From positions 223,868 through 287,867 of the forward strand of contig NZ_KI535307.1 in NCBI RefSeq assembly GCF_000482365.1: a DNA stretch of 64,000 bases, given 5' to 3'. Below, piece by piece: positions 26,267 to 36,488 of this stretch; the stretch's first letter is position 1, and each line of letters begins with the position of its first letter. The notes beneath the pieces were generated by a model that was not told where the DNA came from, did not search any database, and saw only the letters and a program-made list of their open reading frames with translations. This stretch comes from Porphyromonas uenonis DSM 23387 = JCM 13868. GTDB taxonomy: Bacteria; Bacteroidota; Bacteroidia; Bacteroidales; Porphyromonadaceae. A program made the position numbers and the translations under genes.

Positions 26267-26701
26267 TTAAACATTAGGATTAGCAGCGTCGTAGTCTCGA
26301 CGTACGACAAACTTTGTCGTGATTGGCAGCTTCTGAGCGGCCAGACGTAGAGCCTCCTTGGCGACTTCGTAAGGTACACCCTCTACTTCAAAGAGCATAC
26401 GACCGGGAGTCACTGGAGCGACAAATCCCTCGGGATTACCTTTACCTTTACCCATTCGCACCTCAGCAGGCTTTGCTGTGATTGGCTTGTCGGGGAAGAT
26501 GCGGCACCAGACCTGTCCTTGTCTCTGCATGTAACGCGTTACCGCAATACGAGCAGCCTCTATCTGACGGCCGGTGATCCACTTACTCTCTAGGCTCTTG
26601 ATACCAAAAGAACCAAATGCGAGCTGGTTGCCACGCTGTGCATTGCCCTTCATGCGGCCCTTTTGTTGCCTTCTAAATTTAGTCTTCTTAGGTTGTAACA
26701 T
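26267..26701 (-). CDS. rplP: 50S ribosomal protein L16
   Basis: L16 organises the A-site tRNA region. It has 144 residues, beginning [19 protein letters not shown], with [20 protein letters not shown] in the middle. It follows rpsC by 15 bases. Confidence 0.98.
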   Translation of the reverse strand: MLQPKKTKFRRQQKGRMKGNAQRGNQLAFGSFGIKSLESKWITGRQIEAARIAVTRYMQRQGQVWCRIFPDKPITAKPAEVRMGKGKGNPEGFVAPVTPGRMLFEVEGVPYEVAKEALRLAAQKLPITTKFVVRRDYDAANPNV

Positions 26702-26716
26702 AGCTGTGGTCTTTGA

Positions 26717-27466
26717 TTAGCGATTAGATCTATTGCGTCCTCCACGACGGAATCCACCACGACGATCACCACGAGAGTCACCACCTCGGCGCCCTGCCTG
26801 ACGGCGTGGCTGTGAGAGGTCAGGAGCTAGATCGCGGCGCTCGTATACCTCGCCGTTCATGATCCAGACCTTGACACCTATCATACCCACCTTGGTGAGT
26901 GCTCCAGCCTGAGCATAGTCGATGTCAGCACGTAGTGTGTGTAGTGGGGTACGTCCCTCCTTGTATAGCTCGGAGCGAGCCATCTCGGCGTTGTTGAGAC
27001 GACCAGAGAGTTGTATCTTGATACCCTCAGCGCCAGCACGCATAGCGTTTGCGATAGCCATCTTGACGGTACGTCTGTATGACATACGTCCCTCTAGCTT
27101 GCGAGCTATATCGTTAGCCACGATGACGGCATCAACCTCAGGCTTGCGCACCTCGTAGATGTTGATCTGTATGTTGTCAGCCTTTGTGACCTTCTTGAGC
27201 TCAGCCTTGAGGTTCTCCACGTTTTGACCACCCTTTCCGACGATCATGCCGGGACGAGCGGTGCATATGGTTATGGTGACGACCTTGAGGGCACGCTCTA
27301 TGATGATGCGGCTCACGAGAGCACCTGACAGTCTAGTGTGTAGGTACTTTCTGATACGGTCATCCTCTACTAGGGTATCGCCATAGTTGCGACCACCATA
27401 CCAGTTAGAGTCCCAACCACGTATGTAGCCGAGTCTGTTTGCTATTGGATTAATTTTCTGTCCCAT
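26717..27466 (-). CDS. rpsC: 30S ribosomal protein S3
   Basis: S3 forms part of the mRNA entry channel. It has 249 residues, with the KH domain ([20 protein letters not shown]) and the C-terminal [17 protein letters not shown]. An Arg/Gly-rich tail of about 35 residues ([19 protein letters not shown]) extends beyond the usual end; such tails occur in Bacteroidota. Confidence 0.98.
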   Translation of the reverse strand: MGQKINPIANRLGYIRGWDSNWYGGRNYGDTLVEDDRIRKYLHTRLSGALVSRIIIERALKVVTITICTARPGMIVGKGGQNVENLKAELKKVTKADNIQINIYEVRKPEVDAVIVANDIARKLEGRMSYRRTVKMAIANAMRAGAEGIKIQLSGRLNNAEMARSELYKEGRTPLHTLRADIDYAQAGALTKVGMIGVKVWIMNGEVYERRDLAPDLSQPRRQAGRRGGDSRGDRRGGFRRGGRNRSNR

Positions 27467-27471
27467 GTCAG

Positions 27472-27885
27472 TTACTTAGCTACGTTGTTAACTATTTGGT
27501 CGACCCACACGGTGATGTGATTCGAACGCTTGCGGATTCTGTAGCCACGGCCTTGTGGGGCTGGGCGTAGACGCTTGAGTGTGACACCCTCGTCTACATA
27601 AACTTTGGAGACGTAGAGCTCACCCTCATCAGCCTTGCGGCCGTTGAGCTGCTCCCAGTTAGAGACAGCGCTACGTATGAGCTGCTCTACACGCTGAGCT
27701 GCTACACGGCGAGAGCTAAATCTCAGTGTAGCCATCGCGCGCTCTACCTCCATGCCTCTTATATTATCGACGACTAGACGCATCTTGCGAGGAGATGTGG
27801 GCACATTGCGTAGCTTAGCTACAGCGGGCTGTGTCACCGTCTCCTGAGCGGTCGTCTCTATTGTATCTTGATTATTGGCACTCAT
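27472..27885 (-). CDS. rplV: 50S ribosomal protein L22
   Basis: L22 lines the exit tunnel. It has 137 residues, including an N-terminal extension of about 20. [18 protein letters not shown] and the hairpin [20 protein letters not shown] are diagnostic. It starts 43 bases after rpsS and 5 bases before rpsC. Confidence 0.98.
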   Translation of the reverse strand: MSANNQDTIETTAQETVTQPAVAKLRNVPTSPRKMRLVVDNIRGMEVERAMATLRFSSRRVAAQRVEQLIRSAVSNWEQLNGRKADEGELYVSKVYVDEGVTLKRLRPAPQGRGYRIRKRSNHITVWVDQIVNNVAK

Positions 27886-27928
27886 GTGTGATAATTACTT
27901 TGATTCGATCTATTACAGGGGTGCTTAA

Positions 27929-28192
27929 CTAGCGATTGCCAGAGTGACCACGGAAGGTACGCGTAGGAGCGAACTCTCCGAGCTTGTGACCCACCATATT
28001 CTCTGTAATAAATACAGGTATAAAACTCTTGCCATTGTGTACGGCGATCGTATGTCCCACGAAGTCTGGAGAAATCATTGAGGCGCGAGACCAAGTCTTG
28101 ATGACTGACTTCTTGCCACTTTCATTCATAGCCAAAACTTTCTTTTCGAGCTTAACGCTGATAAATGGCCCTTTCTTAAGTGAACGACTCAT
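27929..28192 (-). CDS. rpsS: 30S ribosomal protein S19
   Basis: S19 binds the head of 16S rRNA with S13. It has 87 residues, beginning [19 protein letters not shown], with [22 protein letters not shown]-type core and ending FRGHSGNR. It follows rplB. Confidence 0.98.
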   Translation of the reverse strand: MSRSLKKGPFISVKLEKKVLAMNESGKKSVIKTWSRASMISPDFVGHTIAVHNGKSFIPVFITENMVGHKLGEFAPTRTFRGHSGNR

Positions 28193-28223
28193 GTGTTTAG
28201 TTCTTGCTTAAATGATACAATGA

Positions 28224-29054
28224 TTACTTCTTACGCTTGGCTCTCTCGATGATGTACTTAGAGGAGTGCTTCTTAGGAGCTCTCGTCTTAAGACCCTTAG
28301 AGTATAGACCCGTACGTGAGCGTGGGTGTCCTCCGGAGGCACGGCCCTCACCACCACCCATTGGGTGATCGACAGGGTTCATAGCCACACCGCGTACTCG
28401 TGGTCTGCGACCTAGCCAGCGTGTACGGCCAGCCTTGCCTGATCTCTCGAGTGCGTGGTCAGAGTTACCGACACTACCTATCGTAGCTTTGCATGCTGCG
28501 AGGATACGGCGAGTTTCTCCACTAGGCATACGTAGTACGACATAATTATCTTCACGAGCTACCAGCTGTGCGAAGGCACCAGCACTACGTACCAGCTTAC
28601 CACCCTGACCAGGGCGTAGCTCCACGTTGTGCACGATCATACCGACAGGTACCTTAGCTAGTGGCAGTGCGTTACCTACCTCAGGTGTTGCGTTGTCACC
28701 TGACATCACTTGCTGGCCTACAGTCAGTCCGTTAGGAGCGATGATATAGCTCTTAGCTCCATCGGCATAGTATAGGAGTGCGATGCGAGATGATCTGTTT
28801 GGATCATACTCGATACTCTTGACTGTAGCGGGGATGCCATCCTTCGTTCTCTTGAAGTCGATGATACGATACTTACGCTTGTGACCACCGCCTACGTTGC
28901 GTATGGTCATCTTGCCAGTATTGTTACGACCACCCGATTTACGAGCTCCAACTACAAGAGACTTCTCTGGTGCACTGGCAGTGATGGCGTCAAATGCACC
29001 AATAGTTTTGTGTCTTTGCCCCGGCGTTGCGGGCTTTAGTTTACGGATTCCCAT
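28224..29054 (-). CDS. rplB: 50S ribosomal protein L2
   Basis: L2 supports peptidyl transfer. It has 276 residues, with [19 protein letters not shown]-like [19 protein letters not shown] and the C-terminal signature [18 protein letters not shown]. It follows rplW by 3 bases. Confidence 0.98.
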   Translation of the reverse strand: MGIRKLKPATPGQRHKTIGAFDAITASAPEKSLVVGARKSGGRNNTGKMTIRNVGGGHKRKYRIIDFKRTKDGIPATVKSIEYDPNRSSRIALLYYADGAKSYIIAPNGLTVGQQVMSGDNATPEVGNALPLAKVPVGMIVHNVELRPGQGGKLVRSAGAFAQLVAREDNYVVLRMPSGETRRILAACKATIGSVGNSDHALERSGKAGRTRWLGRRPRVRGVAMNPVDHPMGGGEGRASGGHPRSRTGLYSKGLKTRAPKKHSSKYIIERAKRKK

Positions 29055-29057
29055 TGC

Positions 29058-29351
29058 TTATATATTGCTAAAGAAATCGATTGTATCCTCACCCTGGAGC
29101 GTGATGAAAGCCTTCTTGAAGGCTGGCTTACGACCCGTGATGACACCCGACTTGGTATAGCGGCTTGAGCGCTTACCGTCGTAGCGACAGGTGTTGACAC
29201 TTTCGACCTTGACGTTGTACATCTTCTCGACAGCATTACGTATCTCAATCTTGTTGGCAGTAGGTGCTACTAGAAAAGCGTACCTCTGCGGATTGCTCTC
29301 AGTGATGGCTGTCATCTTCTCTGAGATTATTGGTTTGATTATGATTCCCAT
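29058..29351 (-). CDS. rplW: 50S ribosomal protein L23
   Basis: L23 is the docking site for trigger factor and SRP at the tunnel exit. It has 97 residues, with IIKPIISEKMTAITE, FLVAPTANKIEIRNAVEKMY and the usual VESVNT segment. It follows rplD. Confidence 0.97.
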   Translation of the reverse strand: MGIIIKPIISEKMTAITESNPQRYAFLVAPTANKIEIRNAVEKMYNVKVESVNTCRYDGKRSSRYTKSGVITGRKPAFKKAFITLQGEDTIDFFSNI

Positions 29352-29378
29352 ATCAATGCTCTACTACTGTGTTTCGAC

Positions 29379-30002
29379 TTAAAACATCTCATTGACATGT
29401 GCTAGAGCATCCTCTGTGAAGACTATCTTGCGACAATCCAGCACACAATATGTATTGAGATCTTGAGCACGTATGATGTTGACACCAGGGATGTTGCGAG
29501 CACTCAGTGCTACGGCATCCTCGATCTGAGACACTACGTAGAGCGTCTTCTGTCCATCTACGTTCAGAGCTTTTGCCATGCTCACAAAGGTCTTAGTCTT
29601 AGGAGCATCGAAGCTCAACTGGTCCAGCACTAGGATTTCGTTGTCCTGAGCTTTGTATGTGAGAGCACTGCGACGTGCTAGCTGACGAAGCTTCTTATTG
29701 AGCTTGAAGCTGTAGCTACGTGGACGTGGTCCGAAGACACGTGCACCACCGCGTAGGATGTTTGAGTTGATATCACCACGACGAGCGCCACCCGTACCCT
29801 TCTGGCGGAATAGCTTGCGTGTGGAGCCACTCATCTCACTGCGCTCCTTGGTCTTGTGCGTACCCTGGCGCTGGTTAGCTCGGTACTGCTTGACGGTTAG
29901 ATAGATAGCGTGATCATTGGGCTCTATGCCAAAGACGGAGCTCTCCAAGGCTATCTTACGTCCCGTATCTTCACCTTGTATATTGTAGATTGATAGTTCC
30001 AT
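29379..30002 (-). CDS. rplD: 50S ribosomal protein L4
   Basis: L4 lines the exit tunnel and, in E. coli, represses the S10 operon. It has 207 residues, with [20 protein letters not shown] and [20 protein letters not shown]. Its start overlaps the rplC stop by one base (TAATG arrangement). Unlike S7, S8 and S4, no long gap precedes it or rpsJ, so L4-type leader control is not evident here. Confidence 0.98.
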   Translation of the reverse strand: MELSIYNIQGEDTGRKIALESSVFGIEPNDHAIYLTVKQYRANQRQGTHKTKERSEMSGSTRKLFRQKGTGGARRGDINSNILRGGARVFGPRPRSYSFKLNKKLRQLARRSALTYKAQDNEILVLDQLSFDAPKTKTFVSMAKALNVDGQKTLYVVSQIEDAVALSARNIPGVNIIRAQDLNTYCVLDCRKIVFTEDALAHVNEMF

Positions 30003-30619
30003 TACTTCTCTATTGCTATGATTGAACCCTTAGCTCCTGGCACACTACCCTTGAGTACGAGTATATTGTGCTCGGGCATTACTTTGATCACCTCGAGGTT
30101 TTGTACCGTGACGCGCTTGTTACCCATCTGTCCAGCCATGCGTGTACCCTTGAAGACCTTCGCAGGGTAAGAGCATGCACCGACAGAACCGGGAGCACGT
30201 AGACGGTCATCCTGACCGTGTGTCGACTGACCGACACCGCCGAATCCGTGACGCTTGACTACACCTTGGAATCCCTTACCCTTGCTCGTCCCGTGTACGT
30301 CCACATAGTGGGTATCGTTGAAGAGCTCTACGGTGATCTCATCACCGAGCTTGTAATCTGATCCAAAGCCCATGAACTCGGCCAAGTGGCGCTTGTTAGT
30401 CACTCCGGCTGCCTTGAAGTGTCCCTGCAGTGGGCGTGTCGTATGCTTGTCTTTAGCATCCTGAAAGCCCAGCTGGATCGCTTCATAACCATCACGGTCA
30501 GCAGTCTTTACTTGAGTCACTACACAAGGACCTACTTCGATGACAGTGCATGGCACATTGACGCCCTCGGCACTGAATACGGATGTCATTCCGATTTTCT
30601 TTCCTAATAATCCTGGCAT
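30002..30619 (-). CDS. rplC: 50S ribosomal protein L3
   Basis: L3 starts large-subunit assembly. It has 205 residues, begins [15 protein letters not shown], and shows the signature [16 protein letters not shown] followed by [17 protein letters not shown]. It follows rpsJ by 21 bases. Confidence 0.98.
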   Translation of the reverse strand: MPGLLGKKIGMTSVFSAEGVNVPCTVIEVGPCVVTQVKTADRDGYEAIQLGFQDAKDKHTTRPLQGHFKAAGVTNKRHLAEFMGFGSDYKLGDEITVELFNDTHYVDVHGTSKGKGFQGVVKRHGFGGVGQSTHGQDDRLRAPGSVGACSYPAKVFKGTRMAGQMGNKRVTVQNLEVIKVMPEHNILVLKGSVPGAKGSIIAIEK

Positions 30620-30640
30620 TTCTGTAGTTGATTACTCTGG

Positions 30641-30946
30641 TTAATACTTAATTTCGATGTCTACGCCACTGGGCATCTCCAGCTTCATCAGCGCATCAAT
30701 CGTAGGTGCTGAGGCGTTGTAGATGTCGATCAGACGCTTGTGAGCATTTAGCTCAAACTGCTCACGGCTCTTCTTATTGACGAAGGTGGAGCGGTTCACC
30801 GTAAAGATACGCTTATGCGTGGGCAGTGGTATAGGACCACTGACCAGCGCATTAGTATTCTGTACGGCCGTGACGATCTTCTCGGCAGACTTGTCTACGA
30901 GCATGTGGTCGTATGACCTCAGCTTGATTCTGATCTTTTGGCTCAT
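30641..30946 (-). CDS. rpsJ: 30S ribosomal protein S10
   Basis: S10 acts in the ribosome and in transcription antitermination with NusB. It has 101 residues, beginning [18 protein letters not shown], with [19 protein letters not shown]. It lies 18 bases after fusA, so the str and S10 operons are joined here. Confidence 0.98.
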   Translation of the reverse strand: MSQKIRIKLRSYDHMLVDKSAEKIVTAVQNTNALVSGPIPLPTHKRIFTVNRSTFVNKKSREQFELNAHKRLIDIYNASAPTIDALMKLEMPSGVDIEIKY

Positions 30947-30964
30947 TACTATATTGTGAGATTA

Positions 30965-33088
30965 TTACTTTATCAAATCAACGCGACCATTGAGTTCCTC
31001 AAGGATCTTCTTTGCTATTGACGAGGAGACCTCTGCGTAGTGTGAGAAGCTCATCGTACTGGAGGCACGACCACTCGTGATCGTACGTAGGGCGGTCACA
31101 TAGCCAAACATCTCGCTCAGGGGCACCTTAGCCTTGATAACCTGAGCACCAGAGCGGTTGACCTCTGAGCCCTCGACCTGACCACGACGCTTGTTGAGGT
31201 CGCCGATCACGTCACCCATGTTCTCCTCAGGTGTTACCACCTCAAGCTGCATGATAGGCTCCATGAGGACGGGGCTAGCCTTTTCAGAAGCCTCCTTGAA
31301 GGCCATCATAGCTGCCACCTCAAAGGATAGCTGATCAGAGTCTACTGGGTGGAAAGATCCATCCACCAGGGTCACCTTGAGACTATCTAGAGGATAGCCG
31401 GCGAGGACACCACTCTTCATAGCCTTCTCAAAGCCCTTCTGGACTGAGGGGATAAACTCCTTCGGGATATTACCACCCTTTACCTCATCGACAAACTGTA
31501 GAGCTCCGTCGAAGTCCTCGTCTGCAGGACCAAACTTGATGATGATATCAGCAAACTTACCACGACCACCTGACTGCTTCTTGTATACCTCGCGTAGGTC
31601 GACAGTCTGAGTGACAGCCTCCTTGTAAGCCACCTGAGGCTTACCCTGGTTGCACTCGACCTTGAACTCACGCTTCAGACGGTCTATAATGATATCAAGG
31701 TGTAGCTCACCCATACCGCTGATGACGGTCTGACCCGTCTCCTCGTTGGTATTGACCACAAACGTTGGATCCTCCTCAGCGAGCTTAGACAGCCCGACGC
31801 CAAGACGATCCATATCCTTCTGCGTCTTAGGCTCCACAGCGATACCGATCACTGGATCGGGGAAGTCGATAGACTCCAGTACGAGCGGTGCATTCTCATC
31901 ACAGAGCGTATCACCCGTACGAATATCCTTAAAGCCTACACCAGCACCGATATCACCCGTGCCGATAGTCTCCATCGGGTTCTGATGGTTCGAGTGCATC
32001 TGGAAGAGACGTGAGATACGCTCCTTCTTGCCAGAGCGAGAATTGAAGACGTAGCTACCAGCATCGATATGACCACTGTACACGCGGAAGAAGCAAAGAC
32101 GACCTACGAAGGGGTCGGTAGCGATCTTGAAGGCGAGGGCACTCATAGGAGCGTCGGGATCGACCTCACGCACCTCCTCCTTGTCAGAGTCTATTGCATG
32201 ACCTACCACCTCAGGTGTATCTACAGGGCTAGGGAGATAAGCGCAGACAGCATCTAGAAGCGTCTGCACACCCTTATTCTTAAATGAAGAGCCGCATAGC
32301 ATCGGGAAGATCTCCATCGCTAGCGTAGCTGTACGGATAGCATTACGGATCTCGTCCTCTGTGATCGTAGAGGGATCATCAAAGTACTTCTCCATAAGTG
32401 TCTCGTCAGTCTCTGCGAGCGTCTCTAGGAGCTTATCTCTCCACTCTTCAGCATCAGCACGGAGATTGTCGGGGATCTCATCGATCTCATACTCGGCACC
32501 CATGGTCTCATCATGCCATATGATAGCCTTCATAGTGATCAGATCTATGACACCCTTGAAGGAGTCCTCCTCCCCAACAGGGATCTGGATAGGACAAGCC
32601 TTAGCTCCGAGCATATCGACCATCTGGCGCTGTACCTCGTAGAAGTTTGCGCCCGAGCGGTCCATCTTATTAACGTATGCGATGCGTGGCACCTTATATT
32701 TGTCAGCCTGACGCCATACAGTCTCACTCTGAGGCTGTACACCACCCACGGCACAAAAAGTAGCCACAGCACCATCCAAGATACGGAGTGAGCGCTCTAC
32801 CTCTACGGTAAAGTCAACGTGTCCTGGGGTGTCGATCAGGTTGATCTTATACTTCTTATCACCATAGGTCCAGAAGGTCGTAGTAGCAGCAGAGGTGATC
32901 GTGATACCACGCTCCTGCTCCTGCTCCATCCAGTCCATCGTAGCGGCACCATCATGTACCTCTCCGATCTTGTGTGTTAGTCCAGTGTAGAAGAGTATGC
33001 GCTCCGAGGTCGTCGTCTTACCAGCATCGATGTGTGCCATGATGCCGATATTACGAGTTTGCTCGAGCTTAGAATGAATTGCAGACAT
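30965..33088 (-). CDS. fusA: Elongation factor G
   Basis: EF-G is the GTPase that drives ribosomal translocation. It has 707 residues. The G motifs are [17 protein letters not shown] (near 15), [15 protein letters not shown] (near 87) and YVNKMDRSG (near 141); domain II to V sequences follow in order. It lies between rpsG and rpsJ. No tuf gene follows, as is usual in this phylum. Confidence 0.98.
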   Translation of the reverse strand: MSAIHSKLEQTRNIGIMAHIDAGKTTTSERILFYTGLTHKIGEVHDGAATMDWMEQEQERGITITSAATTTFWTYGDKKYKINLIDTPGHVDFTVEVERSLRILDGAVATFCAVGGVQPQSETVWRQADKYKVPRIAYVNKMDRSGANFYEVQRQMVDMLGAKACPIQIPVGEEDSFKGVIDLITMKAIIWHDETMGAEYEIDEIPDNLRADAEEWRDKLLETLAETDETLMEKYFDDPSTITEDEIRNAIRTATLAMEIFPMLCGSSFKNKGVQTLLDAVCAYLPSPVDTPEVVGHAIDSDKEEVREVDPDAPMSALAFKIATDPFVGRLCFFRVYSGHIDAGSYVFNSRSGKKERISRLFQMHSNHQNPMETIGTGDIGAGVGFKDIRTGDTLCDENAPLVLESIDFPDPVIGIAVEPKTQKDMDRLGVGLSKLAEEDPTFVVNTNEETGQTVISGMGELHLDIIIDRLKREFKVECNQGKPQVAYKEAVTQTVDLREVYKKQSGGRGKFADIIIKFGPADEDFDGALQFVDEVKGGNIPKEFIPSVQKGFEKAMKSGVLAGYPLDSLKVTLVDGSFHPVDSDQLSFEVAAMMAFKEASEKASPVLMEPIMQLEVVTPEENMGDVIGDLNKRRGQVEGSEVNRSGAQVIKAKVPLSEMFGYVTALRTITSGRASSTMSFSHYAEVSSSIAKKILEELNGRVDLIK

Positions 33089-33109
33089 AGATTTTATGGT
33101 TAATGTAGG

Positions 33110-33586
33110 TTAGAAGCGGAAGTGTGCGAAAGCACGGTTAGCCTCAGCCATACGATGTACGTCCTCCTTACGCTTGAACGCACCACCCTGACTATTGTAG
33201 GCATCCATGATCTCTGCTGCGAGTTTGTCAGCCATCGTCTTACCACCACGCTTACGAGCGAAGATGATCAGATTCTTCATGGAGATAGACTCCCTACGCT
33301 CTGGACGTATCTCTGTCGGCACTTGGAAGGTTGCTCCTCCGATACGACGAGACTTGACCTCCACGTGGGGGGTTACATTATCAAGAGCTGCCTTCCAGAT
33401 CTCCAGGGCGCTCTTCTCCTCTTGCGACATCTTATCCTTGACGATATCAAGGGCTCTGTAGAAGATGCTATATGCAAGACTCTTCTTGCCATCATACATG
33501 AGGTGGTTCACAAACTTTGTGACCTGACGATCTCCAAACACGGGATCGGGCAGTACCTGCCTCTTCTTAGGCTTAGCCTTTCTCAT
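33110..33586 (-). CDS. rpsG: 30S ribosomal protein S7
   Basis: S7 is a primary 16S rRNA binder and, in E. coli, the translational repressor of the str operon, acting at the rpsL-rpsG spacer. It has 158 residues, beginning [19 protein letters not shown], with the [19 protein letters not shown] signature. Here the rpsL-rpsG spacer is 371 bases, far longer than most others in the cluster. Confidence 0.98.
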   Translation of the reverse strand: MRKAKPKKRQVLPDPVFGDRQVTKFVNHLMYDGKKSLAYSIFYRALDIVKDKMSQEEKSALEIWKAALDNVTPHVEVKSRRIGGATFQVPTEIRPERRESISMKNLIIFARKRGGKTMADKLAAEIMDAYNSQGGAFKRKEDVHRMAEANRAFAHFRF

Positions 33587-33957
33587 TATTTCGTGATATT
33601 ATACTATTGTCTCGTCGTCTTATTTGGGTTGCCATCATAATGATTTGTTGTCTTCAACGCCCCCTCTGGAGCATTTACTCAACCTATCCTTGATCTCTCA
33701 AGGATTAGCTTATCCAAATAGAACCACGAGGACAAGTGTGGTTACTAGATTTAGATTGCACTCCCGTGCGAGACATGCAGGACTCTAGAGAGCTCGCGTG
33801 CACTGCGACTAGGAGTGTCGATAGATATTTCTGTGGGGAGAGGTACTCGCTGATGTACCTATATATAGTGTACTCACCCGCTAGGGGTAGTAGTCGGCTG
33901 AGGGGGACAGTAGGCCATCCAGCACCTCGCCACGGCATCTCAATCTAGGCGACTAGT
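33587..33957 (-). promoter_or_regulatory. Putative leader before rpsG (371-base gap)
   Basis: No gene and no TAnnTTTG box is seen. Several stems can form: AACCAC/GTGGTT (33722-33727 and 33738-33743), an 8-bp perfect stem ATCCTTGA/TCAAGGAT with a TCTC loop (33686-33705), and GGTAC/GTACC (33842-33859). In E. coli the same spacer is the S7 binding site. The S7 role here is inferred from position. Confidence 0.5.
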
Positions 33958-34335
33958 TTACTTCGCCTTAGGACGCTTAGCTCCATACTTAGAGCGACGC
34001 TGACGACGACCGTCGACACCAGCTGTATCGAGTGCGCCACGCACTATATGGTAGCGTACACCAGGCAGGTCCTTGACACGACCGCCACGCACCAATACGA
34101 TACTATGCTCCTGAAGGTTATGACCCTCACCGGGGATGTAGGCATTAACCTCCTTGCCGTTGGTCAGACGTACACGAGCCACCTTACGCATAGCCGAGTT
34201 AGGCTTCTTAGGGGTGGTTGTGTAAACGCGGACACAGACGCCACGACGCTGTGGGCATGAACCTAAGGCTGGAGACTTACCTTTTTCCTCAAAGGTCTCT
34301 CGTCCCTTTCTTACTAGCTGTTGGATAGTAGGCAT
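33958..34335 (-). CDS. rpsL: 30S ribosomal protein S12
   Basis: S12 sits at the decoding centre. It has 125 residues, with the [20 protein letters not shown] signature and [15 protein letters not shown]; the two Lys residues linked to streptomycin sensitivity are both present. It is the first gene of the superoperon, about 120 bases after an exact promoter. Confidence 0.98.
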   Translation of the reverse strand: MPTIQQLVRKGRETFEEKGKSPALGSCPQRRGVCVRVYTTTPKKPNSAMRKVARVRLTNGKEVNAYIPGEGHNLQEHSIVLVRGGRVKDLPGVRYHIVRGALDTAGVDGRRQRRSKYGAKRPKAK

Positions 34336-34454
34336 TAACTTCTCGTTTACTTAATTCTTGATATACAAATATGATTCTCGTGCTACCCTGCTACGAGCCT
34401 GCGAAAGCGCATCAACGCGCACATCACAACTACCTATAGTAGGCATAGCGGGGA

Positions 34455-34485
34455 CAAAGGTACAAAAACTTTTTGACCCGACAAA
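34455..34485 (-). promoter_or_regulatory. Main promoter of the ribosomal superoperon
   Basis: On the minus strand TTTG (34482-34485), 19 bases, then TACCTTTG (34455-34462) is an exact Bacteroidota promoter. It gives a leader of about 112 bases before rpsL. Confidence 0.88.
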
Positions 34486-34497
34486 CGGGCGTAGAGA

Positions 34498-34577
34498 TTA
34501 GAAGTTAGAGATTAGAGATTAGAGGTTAGAGAGGAGATCGGAGCTATCAGAGCGATCGGGGCTATCAGAGCGATCGG
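34498..34577. repeat. TTAGAG tract and 18-bp tandem duplication
   Basis: Imperfect TTAGAGA/TTAGAGG units run from about 34498 to 34532. GCTATCAGAGCGATCGG then occurs twice in tandem at 34543-34559 and 34561-34577. Similar words occur at 1450-1477 and, reversed, at 59408-59521. Confidence 0.65.
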
Positions 34578-34679
34578 ACGGGGAGCCGTTGTCGTGAAGC
34601 TCGGGACGTGTAACGGCTGTAGGGACGCACGATCACTCCGACGCCTCCGATAGCTCCCCCCCCCCCCTCTTCCGAAAAA

Positions 34680-34725
34680 TTCTTCGGACTTACGATTTCA
34701 TTCTTCCGAAGTTTTACTTCGCACC
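34680..34725 (-). repeat. Short MKLR-repeat copy after the eno terminator
   Basis: On the minus strand the sequence reads in frame VKLRKNEIVSPKNF, the same heptad core as in the full elements, without an ATG at its start. A run of twelve Gs follows in the same frame on this strand (the C run at 34656-34667). The CCTAGG arms of the full elements are missing. Confidence 0.5.
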
Positions 34726-34732
34726 TCGGTGG

Positions 34733-34776
34733 AGAAACAAAAACAGCCACGGAGGAATTTGAGATTTCCTCCGTGG
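34733..34776 (-). terminator. Terminator of eno
   Basis: A 12-bp perfect stem (GCCACGGAGGAA at 34745-34756, TTCCTCCGTGGC at 34765-34776) is followed on the minus strand by TGTTTTTGTTTC. It lies 68 bases after the eno stop. Confidence 0.8.
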
Positions 34777-34844
34777 CGTATGAATTTACTTGATCGTAAG
34801 CGGTCCTGTTAGAGCGGGGTCGCTGGGAAGCGCTCCTCGTCTAG

Positions 34845-36215
<1,371 letters not shown>

Positions 36216-36250
36216 TTACGAATCGAAGAGCGAAATGTAAGGACGCTCGG

Positions 36251-36395
36251 GACGAGTAACGGTTGTAGGGACGCACGATCTGTGCGTCCGTTGTAGTACA
36301 GCAAGACGTGTTCTGGCATTGACACTGTAACATTTAACGGGAACGGACGCACAGATCGTGCGTCCCTACAACCGTTACTCGTCTTGCTGTACTAC
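36251..36395. repeat. Perfect 42-bp inverted repeat with interleaved second pairing
   Basis: The arm at 36251-36292 is an exact inverted copy of 36342-36383. Next to the first arm, the 16 bases GTAGTACAGCAAGACG (36293-36308) are the exact complement of 36380-36395. The two pairings alternate (a, b, a', b'), which is a pseudoknot order rather than a simple hairpin. Each arm also contains the small palindrome GGACGCAC/GTGCGTCC. Related units lie at 1477-1777 and 34604-34640. Function unknown. Confidence 0.8.
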
Positions 36396-36443
36396 AAAGG
36401 CTACTCATTCCGTCCATACAAGCGACGAGTTTGAATTTTTCCG

Positions 36444-36451
36444 TATCTTTG
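36444..36451 (+). promoter_or_regulatory. Candidate -7 box of tnaA
   Basis: TATCTTTG lies 37 bases before the tnaA ATG. A TTTG is present but only 10 bases upstream, so the -33 box is not clear. Confidence 0.5.
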
Positions 36452-36488
36452 AGGCAGTAAAAGAACACAATAATTTAATAGAACTGAT

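Larger units (their letters stand above)
34336..34844. other. Gene-free 509 bp between eno and rpsL
   Basis: The stretch holds the superoperon promoter (34455-34485), TTAGAG-type tandem repeats and an 18-bp duplicated unit (34498-34577), one TGTAGGGACGCACG repeat (34604-34640), a run of twelve Cs (34656-34667), a short copy of the MKLR repeat (about 34680-34725, minus strand) and the eno terminator (34733-34776). No gene is convincing. Confidence 0.75.

Noticed and set aside
27510-27530. GATTCGAAC, a T-loop complement
   Set aside because: It lies inside the rplV coding sequence, and no cloverleaf can be folded.
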